Shown one piece after another: positions 45,996-55,121 of a stretch of 64,000 bases of DNA. Numbering within the stretch: position 1 is the first letter of the stretch; each line of letters opens with the position of its first letter. A program made the translations under genes and the position numbers. Source of the DNA: Marinomonas sp. KMM3893 (GTDB lineage: Bacteria; Pseudomonadota; Gammaproteobacteria; Pseudomonadales; Marinomonadaceae); the NCBI RefSeq assembly GCF_004352855.1, contig NZ_SJSC01000004.1:1-64000 (forward strand). The letters run 5' to 3'. Below the pieces are notes generated by a model. The model did no database searches. It saw only the letters and a list, made by a program, of their open reading frames with translations, and was not told where the DNA came from.

Positions 45996-46280
45996 TTCTA
46001 TTTAGGCTCTTTCGCTTTATGAGTATTTGGACTGTCGATTGTAATAGTTTCCATTACAAAGGCCATCGCGTAAACCTATCAATAGGGCTTAAAAAATGCT
46101 AATTCAAGTTATTCAAACGGCTAATATCAGCATAATCAGTAGCCCTGATAGACTGCCTGCCACTAACTCTGGAGTATCCTGGCAGTTTGCCTAGAGTAGA
46201 TTCCCTAATTTTTCTCTTAGAGTTTGGAATTTATCCTCTTGCGAGAATTCACTTGGCTATTCGTAGTCTCTAAATATATA
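45996..46280. other. Gene-free stretch before umuD
   Basis: About 285 bp with no supportable gene. It holds small inverted repeats (GTAAT...ATTAC near 46039; CTGCC...GGCAG about 46154-46186) but nothing that names a function. The right edge of the island may lie here. Confidence 0.4.
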
Positions 46281-46296
46281 CTGTATATCCATACAG
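46281..46296 (+). promoter_or_regulatory. LexA (SOS) box of umuD
   Basis: CTGTATATCCATACAG matches the gammaproteobacterial LexA consensus CTGT-N8-ACAG, 15 bp before the umuD ATG, so umuDC should be induced by DNA damage. Confidence 0.92.
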
Positions 46297-46310
46297 CATA
46301 TTGGTGAGTT

Positions 46311-46757
46311 ATGCGTGTAACTTATTTAGGTGTATCTGAATCGTCGGAGTTTATCGCGGCAAATAGTCTGCGAATTCCGCTTTATGCTGACTCTGTGTCA
46401 GCTGGGTTTCCTTCTCCGGCGCAAGATTTTGTTGAGCGAACGTTGGACCTTAATGAGTTTTGTGTCTCCCGTCCTGCATCTACGTTCTATGTTCGTGCCC
46501 AAGGTGACTCCATGATTGAAGCTGGTATCTTATCAGGTGATGTTTTGCTGGTAGATAAGTCATTAACCGCTCGTCATGGTGATATCGTAATTGCCTGTAT
46601 TCATGGAGAAATGACTGTAAAGACCTTGGAGTTACAACCTAATGTGCTTCTTCGCCCTAGAAATCAGGCTTATAAAGTCATTGTGATAACAGAAGAGTCA
46701 GAGTTCGAGGTTTTTGGTGTAGTAACCAGCGTGATTCGTAAGTATGAGCGTGGCTGA
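46311..46757 (+). CDS. umuD: UmuD, SOS translesion polymerase subunit
   Basis: A 148-aa S24 serine peptidase of the LexA/UmuD type. The self-cleavage site Ala-Gly lies in SVSAGFPSPAQDF (about residues 30-33). The nucleophile Ser is in AQGDSMIEAGI and the Lys partner in EMTVKTLEL. After RecA-stimulated cleavage UmuD' joins UmuC to form DNA polymerase V. A LexA box lies just upstream. Its stop overlaps the umuC start (TGATG). It looks intact. Confidence 0.95.
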   Translation: MRVTYLGVSESSEFIAANSLRIPLYADSVSAGFPSPAQDFVERTLDLNEFCVSRPASTFYVRAQGDSMIEAGILSGDVLLVDKSLTARHGDIVIACIHGEMTVKTLELQPNVLLRPRNQAYKVIVITEESEFEVFGVVTSVIRKYERG

Positions 46758-48027
46758 TGCAAACAGTGTTTGCTTTAGTCGATTGCAATAACTTTTATGC
46801 TAGTTGTGAGAAGTTGTTTCGACCTGATTTGAAACGCACACCCATAGTTGTCTTATCTAACAATGATGGCTGTGTCATTGCACGTTCAAAAGAAGCAAAA
46901 TCGCTGGGTATTAAGATGGGCGTGCCGATGTTTCAGGTTCAGGAAGAGATAAAGCAGCATGGGATTGTGTGTTTTTCATCGAACTATGCACTGTATGCGG
47001 ATATGTCGAATCGAGTAATGACTATTTTGGAAGAGGAAGCGCCACGGCTGGAAGTGTATTCCATCGATGAAGGCTTTATGGATTTAACCGGTGTTGATCA
47101 TGTAACGGGTTTGCTGGCGTTTGGTAAACGAGTAAAAGCTAAGGTCGATAAATGGACAGGAATTACAGTGGGGATTGGTATAGCTCCCACCAAAACATTG
47201 GCTAAGTTGGCTAATCACGCTGCAAAGAAATATCCAGCGACGGGTTCTGTCGTGGATTTGATGGACTCAGATAGACAAAAGCGTTTGCTTGCATTGGTTG
47301 ACGTGAGTGATGTGTGGGGCGTTGGCAGTCGTACTACGGCAAAGCTAAAGGAGAGGGGGATTCATATTGGGTTGGACTTAGCTAACGCTGATCCTAAATC
47401 CATTCGTAGTGAGTTTTCTGTAGTGTTAGAGCGAACTATTCGAGAGCTGAATGGTGTGTCTTGCTTGGATTTAGAGTTAGTCAGGCCGACTAAACAACAA
47501 ATTATTTGTAGTCGTTCATTTGGTCATAAAGTGACGGAGAAGCGCGAACTTCGGGAAGCCATCGCCAAGTACACAACCAGAGCCGCCGAGAAACTACGTG
47601 GGGAAAACGCCTTTGTCGCGTTGTGAGTGTGTTTATCCGTACCAGCCCCTTTATTCCAAACGAACCGCAGTACTCGAAAACGTTATCTGCAGAACTCCCC
47701 AATCCAACTGACGACACACGATATTTATTAGAAGTGGCCGACGTGTTGTTTCGTCGTATGTATCGGACGGGCTATCGCTATGCCAAAGGTGGGGTGATGC
47801 TGACAGACTTCTACGAACATGGAGCCTTACAACAAGATTTATTTCGAGCAGACAGCACGAAAACCAATTCAAAAGCCCTAATGAGTGTCGTGGACAAAAT
47901 CAATCACAGCGACCTGGGTAACGTCTTTTTTGCCTCGCAAGGTGTGTCACCACAATGGTCAATGAAACGAGAACATCTATCGCCAGCATACACGACTAGG
48001 TGGGAGGAGTTGCCAAAGGTTTTTTGA
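46757..48027 (+). pseudogene. umuC: umuC split by a frameshift
   Basis: A Y-family polymerase (DNA polymerase V catalytic subunit) in two frames. 46757-47626 encodes residues 1-289 with the catalytic carboxylates in ALVDCNNFYASCE and YSIDEGFMDL and the helix-hairpin-helix. It ends FVAL-stop inside the little-finger domain. 47623-48027 continues in the -1 frame from GTG (SVFIRTSPFIPNEPQYSK, then HRYAK-like and LSPAYTTRW) through the normal C-terminus. Together they give about the usual 420 aa. The 4-bp GTGA overlap could let a separate C-terminal piece be made, but a simple inactivating indel is more likely. Confidence 0.85.
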
Positions 48028-48101
48028 TTCAAAGTGTAGAAAATTTAAATTGACTATTGGTTTAAAAACGCCAACGACAATGATTGATTGAGAGGTATTC
48101 C

Positions 48102-48524
48102 ATGAGCGATAAAATCACCAAAGAAAATGCTAGTAATGTGCCAACAGACCAGATAGTAGCAACGGTTGTTTTATGGCTTGAGAAACAATGCCTACAGGAA
48201 CGTTGGGATATATCTGATGAACAGATATGTACTTTTCTCGGTGGTATTTCGGTTTTTACGTGGAATCAATGGGTAGAGACTGCACAAAGTCATAAGAGTA
48301 TCCAAGTAGACCAAGAGACTATTGATAGATTAGCGCTACTAGTGGATATTGATAAGATGATTCGTTGGAGTGCACCAAGTGGATATGGTTATGACTTCTT
48401 CAAAAGGGCAATTAATCACCCGACATTTAATAGCAAATCAGCTAAAGAGTTCATGCTAGAGAACCATTCGCTTGCTGATTTTGTTAAGGTCAGAAATCAT
48501 TTTCGAAGCAGAGTGCTTTTTTAA
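48102..48524 (+). CDS. Uncharacterised small protein, antitoxin-like C-terminus
   Basis: A 140-aa protein started at ATG 48102, with GAGAGG upstream (48084 is an earlier ATG). No signal peptide. The C-terminal end (FNSKSAKEFMLENHSLADFVKVRNHFRSR) weakly recalls the MbcA/ParS/Xre toxin-binding domain, in which a conserved turn is followed by a helix of the form hLxxVRxxL. No matching RES toxin is seen nearby. The call is tentative. Confidence 0.5.
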   Translation: MSDKITKENASNVPTDQIVATVVLWLEKQCLQERWDISDEQICTFLGGISVFTWNQWVETAQSHKSIQVDQETIDRLALLVDIDKMIRWSAPSGYGYDFFKRAINHPTFNSKSAKEFMLENHSLADFVKVRNHFRSRVLF

Positions 48525-48595
48525 AAACACCTTAGTCTTATTTGGCTTTTCATGTAGATTGTCATTGTATTCAACAGTCATTCTGGGGGAGATAG

Positions 48596-48817
48596 ATGAT
48601 GCCTAAACGAGAGAACTATGCAGAAAAAAGCATTGATATTAATGATGTTGAGAAAAATCTTGATCGAGTCTTGAATGAGTCTAAAGATGCGTCTATTGCT
48701 ATTGTGAAGGACGGAACCCCCGTATTTTACTGTGTACCTGCTGACACTTATGCCGTTATGCTAGAAACGATTGAAGCATCTGAGATGGAAGAGTTAAGTG
48801 CAGAATTCATCAATTAG
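48596..48817 (+). CDS. Phd/YefM-type antitoxin (StbD-like)
   Basis: A 73-aa protein with the Phd/YefM fold: SIDINDVEKNLDRVLNESKDASIAIVKDG, then TPVFYCVPADTYAVMLETIE. GGGGGAGA before the ATG is the ribosome site. Such antitoxins bind their own promoter and neutralise a RelE/ParE-type toxin. No toxin gene follows; instead a fragment of another antitoxin does, so this one is an orphan or lost its partner. Confidence 0.75.
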   Translation: MMPKRENYAEKSIDINDVEKNLDRVLNESKDASIAIVKDGTPVFYCVPADTYAVMLETIEASEMEELSAEFIN

Positions 48818-48819
48818 GC

Positions 48820-48978
48820 CTGAAGCTGTTTGGTGACGATGACAAGTGGAAGTCTTGGATCAAAAAGCCAGCGTTAGCTTTAGGTGGTGAGGCTCCAGAA
48901 TCAGTGATGGTGACTAAAGAAGGAATGCAGCGGGCAAGTGATCTTTTGGGAAAAATTCGCCACGGAGTTATAATTTAA
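48820..48978 (+). pseudogene. Fragment of an Xre/MbcA/ParS antitoxin C-terminus
   Basis: The frame reads LKLFGDDDKWKSWIKKPALA, then LGGEAPESVMVTKEGMQRAS and DLLGKIRHGVII-stop. This matches the toxin-binding (DUF2384-like) C-terminal domain of Xre/MbcA/ParS antitoxins: lFGd...W...p..algG..P......eG...v...L..I..Gv. No start codon or N-terminal HTH is present, and the frame opens only inside the preceding gene. It is a remnant of a deleted RES-Xre locus. Confidence 0.65.
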
Positions 48979-49137
48979 ATAATAACTTAGTTATCTGATA
49001 CTAAGAGTCTAAATGCTAGCCGCTTTTTTACTTGCAATAGACTCATAGTTGGTCGCTACTGGTTAGATCTCTGATCTATCAAGATTCTCAGTTTTTGCTG
49101 TGACTGGGTTTATAACAGTCAGGGAAGTCCATCCAGT

Positions 49138-50169
49138 TTAGTTTGAACTTTCTCTGATAATCAGTTTTCCTGTTACCAATGCTTTTACTGGCGGATTAGT
49201 AGACTGGGCTATTATCATGTCATCAATTAATCGGATGGCCATAGATCCTATTTGCTGCTTTGGTACATCTATAGTTGTTAGGGAAGGGGATAGAAGGCTA
49301 CTCATTGGTAAATTATCAAAACCTATTACTGATACATCCGCTGGAATTTTGTGCCCTAATTCTTCCAAGGCGCGCATTACGCCAAATGCAACTATATCGT
49401 TGACGCAAAAGTAAGCATCAGCCACACTATCTTGTTGTTCTATATATTGCTTTGCTTGTTCGTACGCTTCGTCACGAGTTGCTGCTACAGTGAACTGATC
49501 TTGTTTCGATATTTTGATATCTAGCTTGTAACAAGCTCGGTAGAAAGCTTCTTCACGTAATCTGAAGTTTTCAACCTTGGTATTACTTCCAACAAAACCC
49601 ACTCGCTTAAATTTAGAGTTCTTAAATTGTGAAGCAACGGCAAAAATTGTCTGATCATTATCCATATTTACAAAGTTAGCTTCTAAAAATGGATAAAATG
49701 TATCTATGAAAACAATATGTTGTCCACATTTAGAAAGAACTGTGATGTCTTCTTCAGTCAATTCTGTGCCTAACGCTATAATACCACTGAGATCGCTCCC
49801 TTCTATCGCTGAAAGTATGCTATGCATGTCAGTCCCATTCAATGTAATGACCTCTAGAGCATAATCGCGTCGAGAAGCTTCGATTGACATACCGTCTATA
49901 TAATCAGAAATAAAATGGTTGTGGTCACGATTCACGGTTTGGCCATGCTTCGCTATTTTAAGAAAACGTAGTGTGTGTGATGAGTCATTCTTTGATTTGT
50001 TTAGCCTAGGTCTATAGTTTAGCTCCAAGACAGCTGCATGTACTCTGTCGCGAGTCGATTTCGAGATGTCACCTTTACCATTGAGTACAAGAGAGGCTGT
50101 TGATGTGGAAACTTGAGCGTGATTGGCAACTTCTTTCAGAGTGACAGTTTTTTTGTTCGTTGTATCCAT
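49138..50169 (-). CDS. LacI-family transcriptional repressor
   Basis: A 343-aa protein. The LacI HTH (VTLKEVANHAQVSTSTASLVL) and hinge (TRDRVHAAVLELNYRPR) occupy residues about 8-60. The rest is a periplasmic-binding-like sugar domain (SGIIALGTELTEEDI, DAYFCVNDIVAFGVMRALEE, VIGFDNLPMSSLLSPSLTTI). It is divergent from the ABC/kinase operon across 165 bp containing an inverted repeat, so it probably represses that operon and releases it on binding the sugar or its phosphate. Confidence 0.92.
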   Translation of the reverse strand: MDTTNKKTVTLKEVANHAQVSTSTASLVLNGKGDISKSTRDRVHAAVLELNYRPRLNKSKNDSSHTLRFLKIAKHGQTVNRDHNHFISDYIDGMSIEASRRDYALEVITLNGTDMHSILSAIEGSDLSGIIALGTELTEEDITVLSKCGQHIVFIDTFYPFLEANFVNMDNDQTIFAVASQFKNSKFKRVGFVGSNTKVENFRLREEAFYRACYKLDIKISKQDQFTVAATRDEAYEQAKQYIEQQDSVADAYFCVNDIVAFGVMRALEELGHKIPADVSVIGFDNLPMSSLLSPSLTTIDVPKQQIGSMAIRLIDDMIIAQSTNPPVKALVTGKLIIRESSN

Positions 50170-50290
50170 GGTTTAAATGTAGGTTCCTATTATTAGGTTA
50201 TTTAATAAAACTTTTTAAATTCTTCTAAACCCATGACTCATGCTTTTTTTAAGAGATATGTATTGTACACGAAAAATCTTACTGATATGG

Positions 50291-50320
50291 TTTAGTAAAT
50301 CAATGATTAGTTTTACTAAA
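50291..50320. promoter_or_regulatory. Candidate operator of the sugar operon
   Basis: TTTAGTAAA and TTTACTAAA form a 9-bp inverted repeat with a 12-bp spacer, ending just before the AGGAGG ribosome site of the first permease gene. It could be the LacI-family operator, although the spacer is longer than usual. Confidence 0.45.
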
Positions 50321-50334
50321 TTTTAGGAGGGCTT

Positions 50335-51342
50335 ATGAAACGCGATGCAAATCTTTGGGTGTTATGTACTCTGATCATCGTTTTATTCGGATTTGGTGGT
50401 GTCGTTTCTGGCGGGACTTATCTGTCATTATTCAATCTTCAATCTATGGCGATGCAGGTTCCAGAAATTGGTTTGTTAGCTATTGGTGTTATGTTGGCTA
50501 TGTGTGCGGGAAACGGCGGAATTGATTTGTCAGGGATCGCAAACGCGAATCTTTCTGGTGTCGCGTCAGGTATTTTTACTCTCTCACTTTTTGATGCTTC
50601 TCAGGACCCTATGCTCTTCACTATAGCCTTTGCTGCTGGATGTGTTGTGATTGGATTACTTGGAGGGATTTTTAACGGAGTTATCATCTCGAGATTTGGT
50701 ATTACTCCCATTCTTGGGACTTTAGGAACACAAATGTTATTTACTGGAGTTGCCGTGGTTTTGTCTGACGGACGCTCAGTTACAGTCGGTTCACCTGACC
50801 CTTTGTATGTGATCGGTAATGGGCTTGTTTTTGGTATTCCTACTAGTTTTATTATCTTTATTCTAATTGGTTGTTTATTGGGTGTGATCTTGAAATATAC
50901 ACCTTATGGCATGCGTTTGATGCTGACTGGTGCAAATCCAAAAGCAGCAGTTTATAGCGGCTTTCCAAGTGGACGAATTATTATCACGACATATGCTATT
51001 TCAGGGCTTTTAGCCGGAATTGCAGGAATTATTATTGCGGCACGTAATATCAATGTTAAGTGGGACTACGGATCATCTTATCTGCTTGTTGCAATCTTGA
51101 TTGCTGTTATGGCAGGCGTAAGACCCGAGGGAGGGTATGGCCGCATTATTACTGTTATTTTATCCGCAGTCGTTCTGCAATTACTATCGAGCTTACTGAA
51201 CTTTATTGGTTTGTCTAACTTTGTTAGAGATTTAGCTTGGGGAGTACTTTTGTTGTGCTTCTTAGGTGTGGGGCGCTTTGATCTGATAAACCGGATTTTA
51301 GCCTCTTTAACTTCGATGCGCTCCCCTCACGTGACGAAGTAA
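50335..51342 (+). CDS. Sugar ABC transporter permease 1 (RbsC-like)
   Basis: A 335-aa polytopic inner-membrane protein of the ribose/xylose branched permease family, with about 8-10 hydrophobic segments. Signatures are GNGGIDLSGIANANLSGVASG, near the family's usual GGIDLSVGS turn, then FNGVIISRFGITPILGTLGT and NPKAAVYSGFPSGRI. AGGAGG lies five bases before the ATG. It is one of two different permeases in this operon (the other at 54065), which probably form a heterodimer. It is the first gene of the operon, ahead of the binding protein, an uncommon order. Confidence 0.9.
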   Translation: MKRDANLWVLCTLIIVLFGFGGVVSGGTYLSLFNLQSMAMQVPEIGLLAIGVMLAMCAGNGGIDLSGIANANLSGVASGIFTLSLFDASQDPMLFTIAFAAGCVVIGLLGGIFNGVIISRFGITPILGTLGTQMLFTGVAVVLSDGRSVTVGSPDPLYVIGNGLVFGIPTSFIIFILIGCLLGVILKYTPYGMRLMLTGANPKAAVYSGFPSGRIIITTYAISGLLAGIAGIIIAARNINVKWDYGSSYLLVAILIAVMAGVRPEGGYGRIITVILSAVVLQLLSSLLNFIGLSNFVRDLAWGVLLLCFLGVGRFDLINRILASLTSMRSPHVTK

Positions 51343-51377
51343 TGAGATTAAAGAGGGATCATTGTAGGAGAAAGGAA

Positions 51378-52394
51378 ATGAAAAATAAAAATAATACGCT
51401 AAATAAAAGAGTCAAATTAGCTTTACTTACTGCCGCTATGGGTATGGCTGGTCATAGTGCATTTGCTGCAGATGGAAACACAATTACAACCGTTGTAAAA
51501 ATTAGCGGTATTCCATGGTTTGACCGTATGGAGACGGGGGTTGAGTTGTATGCTAAGCAGCACCCTGAAATGAATATATCTCAAGTTGGTCCCGCAACAG
51601 CAGATTCAGCACAACAGTTACAAATAATCCAAGATCTTATTGCTAAAGGTACTGATGCTCTTGCAGTTGTCCCGATGGATCCCACAATTCTTGAGGCTCT
51701 TTTGAAACGAGCTATGGCTCGTGGAACAATCGTTGTGACACATGAAGCAGATAACCAAATTAATACAATGGTCGATGTTGAAGCCTTTGATAATACAGAT
51801 TATGGAACTGCTTTAAATGAGCGTCTTGCTGACTGTATGGGGGGGGCTGGGAAGTGGACTACATTTGTGGGATCACTTGGTAGTCGAACTCATTTACAGT
51901 GGGTTGGGGCTGGTGAAAAAAATGCGATGAAATATCCTGGAATGAAACTTGTTGATCCGAATAACGAATCTTTCGATGATGCAAATGGTACCTACAAGAA
52001 GGCTAAAGAAATTCTACGTAAACACCCTGATATTAAAGGGTTTCAAACATCTGCGGGTAATGACGTTCTTGGTGTAGGGCGTGCGATTGAAGAAGCAGGT
52101 CTTGCTGGTAAAGTTTGTCTTGTCGGAACAGGGTTGCCAAATCCTTCAGCGGCGTATCTCGATAGTGGAGCTATCACAGCTATTGGTTTCTGGGACCCTC
52201 AAAAAGCCGGTATGGCAATGAACGAAGTTGCACGTATTTTACTTAAAGGCGGACAGATTGAAGATGGTATGAACCTTGGTGTTGAGGGATATGAGCACGT
52301 TTCTGTTCGCCCTGGTGCAGGTGATGGAAAGCTTTTGGTTGGTAATGGCATGGTCCTTGTCGATAAAGAAACTTACAAAGAACACCTTTTCTAA
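51378..52394 (+). CDS. Sugar ABC transporter periplasmic binding protein
   Basis: A 338-aa RbsB/LsrB-type binding protein. Residues 1-30 form a signal peptide (KRVKLALLTAAMGMAG, then HSAFA). The mature part has the type I periplasmic fold: VVKISGIPWFDRMETGVE, IIQDLIAKGTDALAVVPMDP, FQTSAGNDVLGVGRAIEEAG. I start it at ATG 51378 (AGGAGAAAGG upstream) rather than at the ATG overlapping the permease stop. It resembles autoinducer-2/rhamnose-type binding proteins more than ribose ones. A perfect stem-loop follows it. Confidence 0.9.
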   Translation: MKNKNNTLNKRVKLALLTAAMGMAGHSAFAADGNTITTVVKISGIPWFDRMETGVELYAKQHPEMNISQVGPATADSAQQLQIIQDLIAKGTDALAVVPMDPTILEALLKRAMARGTIVVTHEADNQINTMVDVEAFDNTDYGTALNERLADCMGGAGKWTTFVGSLGSRTHLQWVGAGEKNAMKYPGMKLVDPNNESFDDANGTYKKAKEILRKHPDIKGFQTSAGNDVLGVGRAIEEAGLAGKVCLVGTGLPNPSAAYLDSGAITAIGFWDPQKAGMAMNEVARILLKGGQIEDGMNLGVEGYEHVSVRPGAGDGKLLVGNGMVLVDKETYKEHLF

Positions 52395-52412
52395 ATAACG
52401 ATGGATATGTCC

Positions 52413-52435
52413 AGTCGGAGATGAATTCTCCGACT
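52413..52435 (+). terminator. Stem-loop after the binding-protein gene
   Basis: A perfect 9-bp stem AGTCGGAGA-TGAAT-TCTCCGACT followed by GTTTC. Inside the operon it probably stabilises the upstream message or partly ends transcription, raising the binding protein over the membrane subunits. Confidence 0.7.
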
Positions 52436-52499
52436 GTTTCACCTACATATGTGGCAGATCTTTAGTCTGTCTAAAGCGTCTACTTAGAGGGTTAATCCT

Positions 52500-54047
52500 A
52501 TGAGTAAAACTCCATTACAAAATGCGCCTTTTTTGTCTCTAAACAATATTCACAAACATTTTGGCGGTGTCCGGGCTTTACGTGGTGTCGATCTGACGAT
52601 TGAGCAAGGTAAGGCTTATCATTTACTTGGAGAAAATGGTTGTGGCAAAAGCACGGTAATCAAGATTATGTCAGGAGCGCATGATCCAACGGAAGGTGTT
52701 ATTAATCTTGACGGCGAGCGGCTTAATCGTTTGACACCGATGAGCGCACTCGAAGCTGGAATTGAGACTGTTTATCAGGATCTGTCGCTCTTACCTAACC
52801 TTACAGTAGCTGAAAATGTAGCGTTAGGTGAGCAACTAGTCGCTGGAAAAGGAAGGCTGCTTCGTTTACTAAATAAGCAAAAAATCAAGCAAACCGCCAT
52901 CGATGCTTTGCAGAAAGTGGGCTTGGAAGCAGACGAATCTCTGTTAGGGCAAGTTATAGCTGATTTACCTTTGGCTGTCCGTCAGCGTGTTGCAATTGCA
53001 CGTGCAATTGCCGCAGAAGCACGTCTTGTAATTATGGATGAACCTACAACGTCTTTGACTAGACACGAAGTTGAAGTGCTGATCGAAGTTGTTGGGCGAC
53101 TTCTAGATAATAATGTTGCCGTTTTATTTGTAACCCACAAACTTGAAGAAAGCTACCGGATCGGCGGAGATGCAATAGTGTTCCGTGATGGTCTATGCGT
53201 GGCACAGGGGGCTCTTGAAAACTACACTCGTCTTCAGCTTGCTGAACTTATGACTGGGCGATCTATTGAGGCTGTCCGCTATAGAACAGGGAAACCAAAA
53301 GGTACAGTGCTATTGGAGGCAACAGAGCTTGGTTCAGGGCATGGTTTCCATAATATTAGCTTTAATATTCAACATGGTGAAATTGTTGGAGTAACAGGTT
53401 TGTCGGATTCTGGCCGCAATGAGCTTGCTATGGCTTTGGCTGGTCATGTGCCTATTCAGCAAGGCGTGCTGACGCTTGAGGGAGAAGATGTCCGTATATC
53501 TTCGCCTGAAGACGCTATCAAATATGGTATTGGATACGTACCAGAAGACCGTTTATCGGAAGGTCTGTTTATAGAAAAGTCTATTTATGAAAATGAAATC
53601 CCTTTGATTCTTGATCGTATTTCTGGAAGTTTTGGTTTGCTTGATGACAAAAAAGGACGGGCGGCTGCGGGTGAAATATCGGCGGAAATGAAACTTAATA
53701 CTACAAATTTAGATTTACCTGTTAGCGCATTGTCCGGTGGTAATCAGCAACGAGTTTTGATAGGGCGGTGGCTTAGTATCAATCCGAGGTTATTGATCTT
53801 GCATGGACCAACTGTTGGAGTGGATGTTGGATCAAAAGAGACTATTTTTCATGCAATTCAAGAAATGGCCGAACGTGGAATTGGCTTGTTGATTATCTCC
53901 GATGATTTGCCAGAATTACTACAAAACTGTGACCGTATTCTTGTGATGCATTCAGGGTGTATCGTTGAAAATTTTAATGCTGAAGAGGTGAGTGATGATC
54001 GCATTTATAAATCCATGCTTGCTAGCTCCCTAGAAGTCTCAGAATAA
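52500..54047 (+). CDS. Sugar ABC transporter ATPase (RbsA-like, two domains)
   Basis: A 515-aa protein with two fused ATP-binding domains. The first has Walker A GENGCGKST, Walker B LVIMDEPTTSL and a divergent signature (LPLAVRQRVAIARA). The second has a degenerate Walker A (GLSDSGRNELA), signature LSGGNQQRVLIGRWL and a Walker B-like LILHGPTVGVDVGSK. This asymmetry is normal for the RbsA/XylG/MglA group. It powers uptake through the two permeases of the operon. Confidence 0.93.
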   Translation: MSKTPLQNAPFLSLNNIHKHFGGVRALRGVDLTIEQGKAYHLLGENGCGKSTVIKIMSGAHDPTEGVINLDGERLNRLTPMSALEAGIETVYQDLSLLPNLTVAENVALGEQLVAGKGRLLRLLNKQKIKQTAIDALQKVGLEADESLLGQVIADLPLAVRQRVAIARAIAAEARLVIMDEPTTSLTRHEVEVLIEVVGRLLDNNVAVLFVTHKLEESYRIGGDAIVFRDGLCVAQGALENYTRLQLAELMTGRSIEAVRYRTGKPKGTVLLEATELGSGHGFHNISFNIQHGEIVGVTGLSDSGRNELAMALAGHVPIQQGVLTLEGEDVRISSPEDAIKYGIGYVPEDRLSEGLFIEKSIYENEIPLILDRISGSFGLLDDKKGRAAAGEISAEMKLNTTNLDLPVSALSGGNQQRVLIGRWLSINPRLLILHGPTVGVDVGSKETIFHAIQEMAERGIGLLIISDDLPELLQNCDRILVMHSGCIVENFNAEEVSDDRIYKSMLASSLEVSE

Positions 54048-54064
54048 AAATGGTGGTGTATAAA

Positions 54065-55105
54065 ATGACAGATAAAACAATGGACAATCAATCCGATTTT
54101 TCGCCTCATCTAAAACGGAAACGGAGATTTTTGCTCTTTCAAGGGCGTCCAGAAACAGTGAGTTTACTTCTACTCATCGTGATTTTTGCTGGGGTTTCTT
54201 TTATTAATCCTTCTTTTTTGCAGATATCATCTTTAGTCGATATCGCGCGTGCAAGTGTGGTGACTGGATTGTTTGCTCTTGGTGTATTTACTGTTTTAGC
54301 GGCTGGTGGAATTGATATTTCGTTTCCTGCAATCGCAGCTCTTGCTATGTATGGTGTGAGTACGTTTGTACTCGATGTTTTTCCAGAAATGCCGATAGCT
54401 TTGATCGTTTTTTCATCCGTGTTGATAGGGCTAATACTTGGATCTGTGAATGGTGTTTTGGTACATGGTTTGAGAGTGCCAGCTTTAATTGTAACTATTG
54501 GAACACAGTACTTTTATCGAGGAATTCTACTCGTTTTTGTTGGAACTGTGTGGTTAATGGAAATGCCATCTCAAATGACTGATTTTGGAAAATGGTCCTT
54601 ATTAGACATAGAGTCCAACAACGGAGTTACCGTTAGTTTACCTGTATATTTTTTAGTATTACCAATTGCTGCTTTTACTACATGGTTCATTTTTAACCGA
54701 ACACTTATGGGGCGTGCAATTTTTGCAGTGGGCGGCAACGCTGGTGTGGCTGAACGACTTGGATATGATCTTAGGAAAGTGCGTGTATTTGCTTTCGGCT
54801 ACGCCGGAGGGCTAGCTGGACTAGCAGGTATTATTCAAGCTTCTGCAAATCGTATGGCCAACCCTTTTGATTTTGCGGGAACTGAAATCGGCGTCATAGC
54901 GGCGGTTGTTTTAGGGGGGGCCCGTATAACGGGCGGTACTGGATCTGTTATTGGGACCATTCTTGGTGTTTTGCTTGTCACAGTTGTTAATAACGTACTT
55001 GTTCTAGTTGGCATTCCAAGTACGTGGCAACGAGTTGTTGTCGGTGCCTTTATTCTTCTGGCTGCGGCCTTTTTTGTTCTGCGTGACCGTAAGTCCGCTC
55101 GGTAA
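54065..55105 (+). CDS. Sugar ABC transporter permease 2 (RbsC-like)
   Basis: A 346-aa polytopic membrane protein of the same family as permease 1, with the signatures LAAGGIDISFPAIAALAMYG, VNGVLVHGLRVPALIVTIGT, GRAIFAVGGNAGVAERLGYD and GGARITGGTGSVIGTILGV. ATG 54065 is preferred over 54050 because GGTGG lies eight bases before it. It pairs with permease 1 and the RbsA-like ATPase. Confidence 0.92.
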   Translation: MTDKTMDNQSDFSPHLKRKRRFLLFQGRPETVSLLLLIVIFAGVSFINPSFLQISSLVDIARASVVTGLFALGVFTVLAAGGIDISFPAIAALAMYGVSTFVLDVFPEMPIALIVFSSVLIGLILGSVNGVLVHGLRVPALIVTIGTQYFYRGILLVFVGTVWLMEMPSQMTDFGKWSLLDIESNNGVTVSLPVYFLVLPIAAFTTWFIFNRTLMGRAIFAVGGNAGVAERLGYDLRKVRVFAFGYAGGLAGLAGIIQASANRMANPFDFAGTEIGVIAAVVLGGARITGGTGSVIGTILGVLLVTVVNNVLVLVGIPSTWQRVVVGAFILLAAAFFVLRDRKSAR

Positions 55106-55121
55106 TATTGGAGTTAAACAT

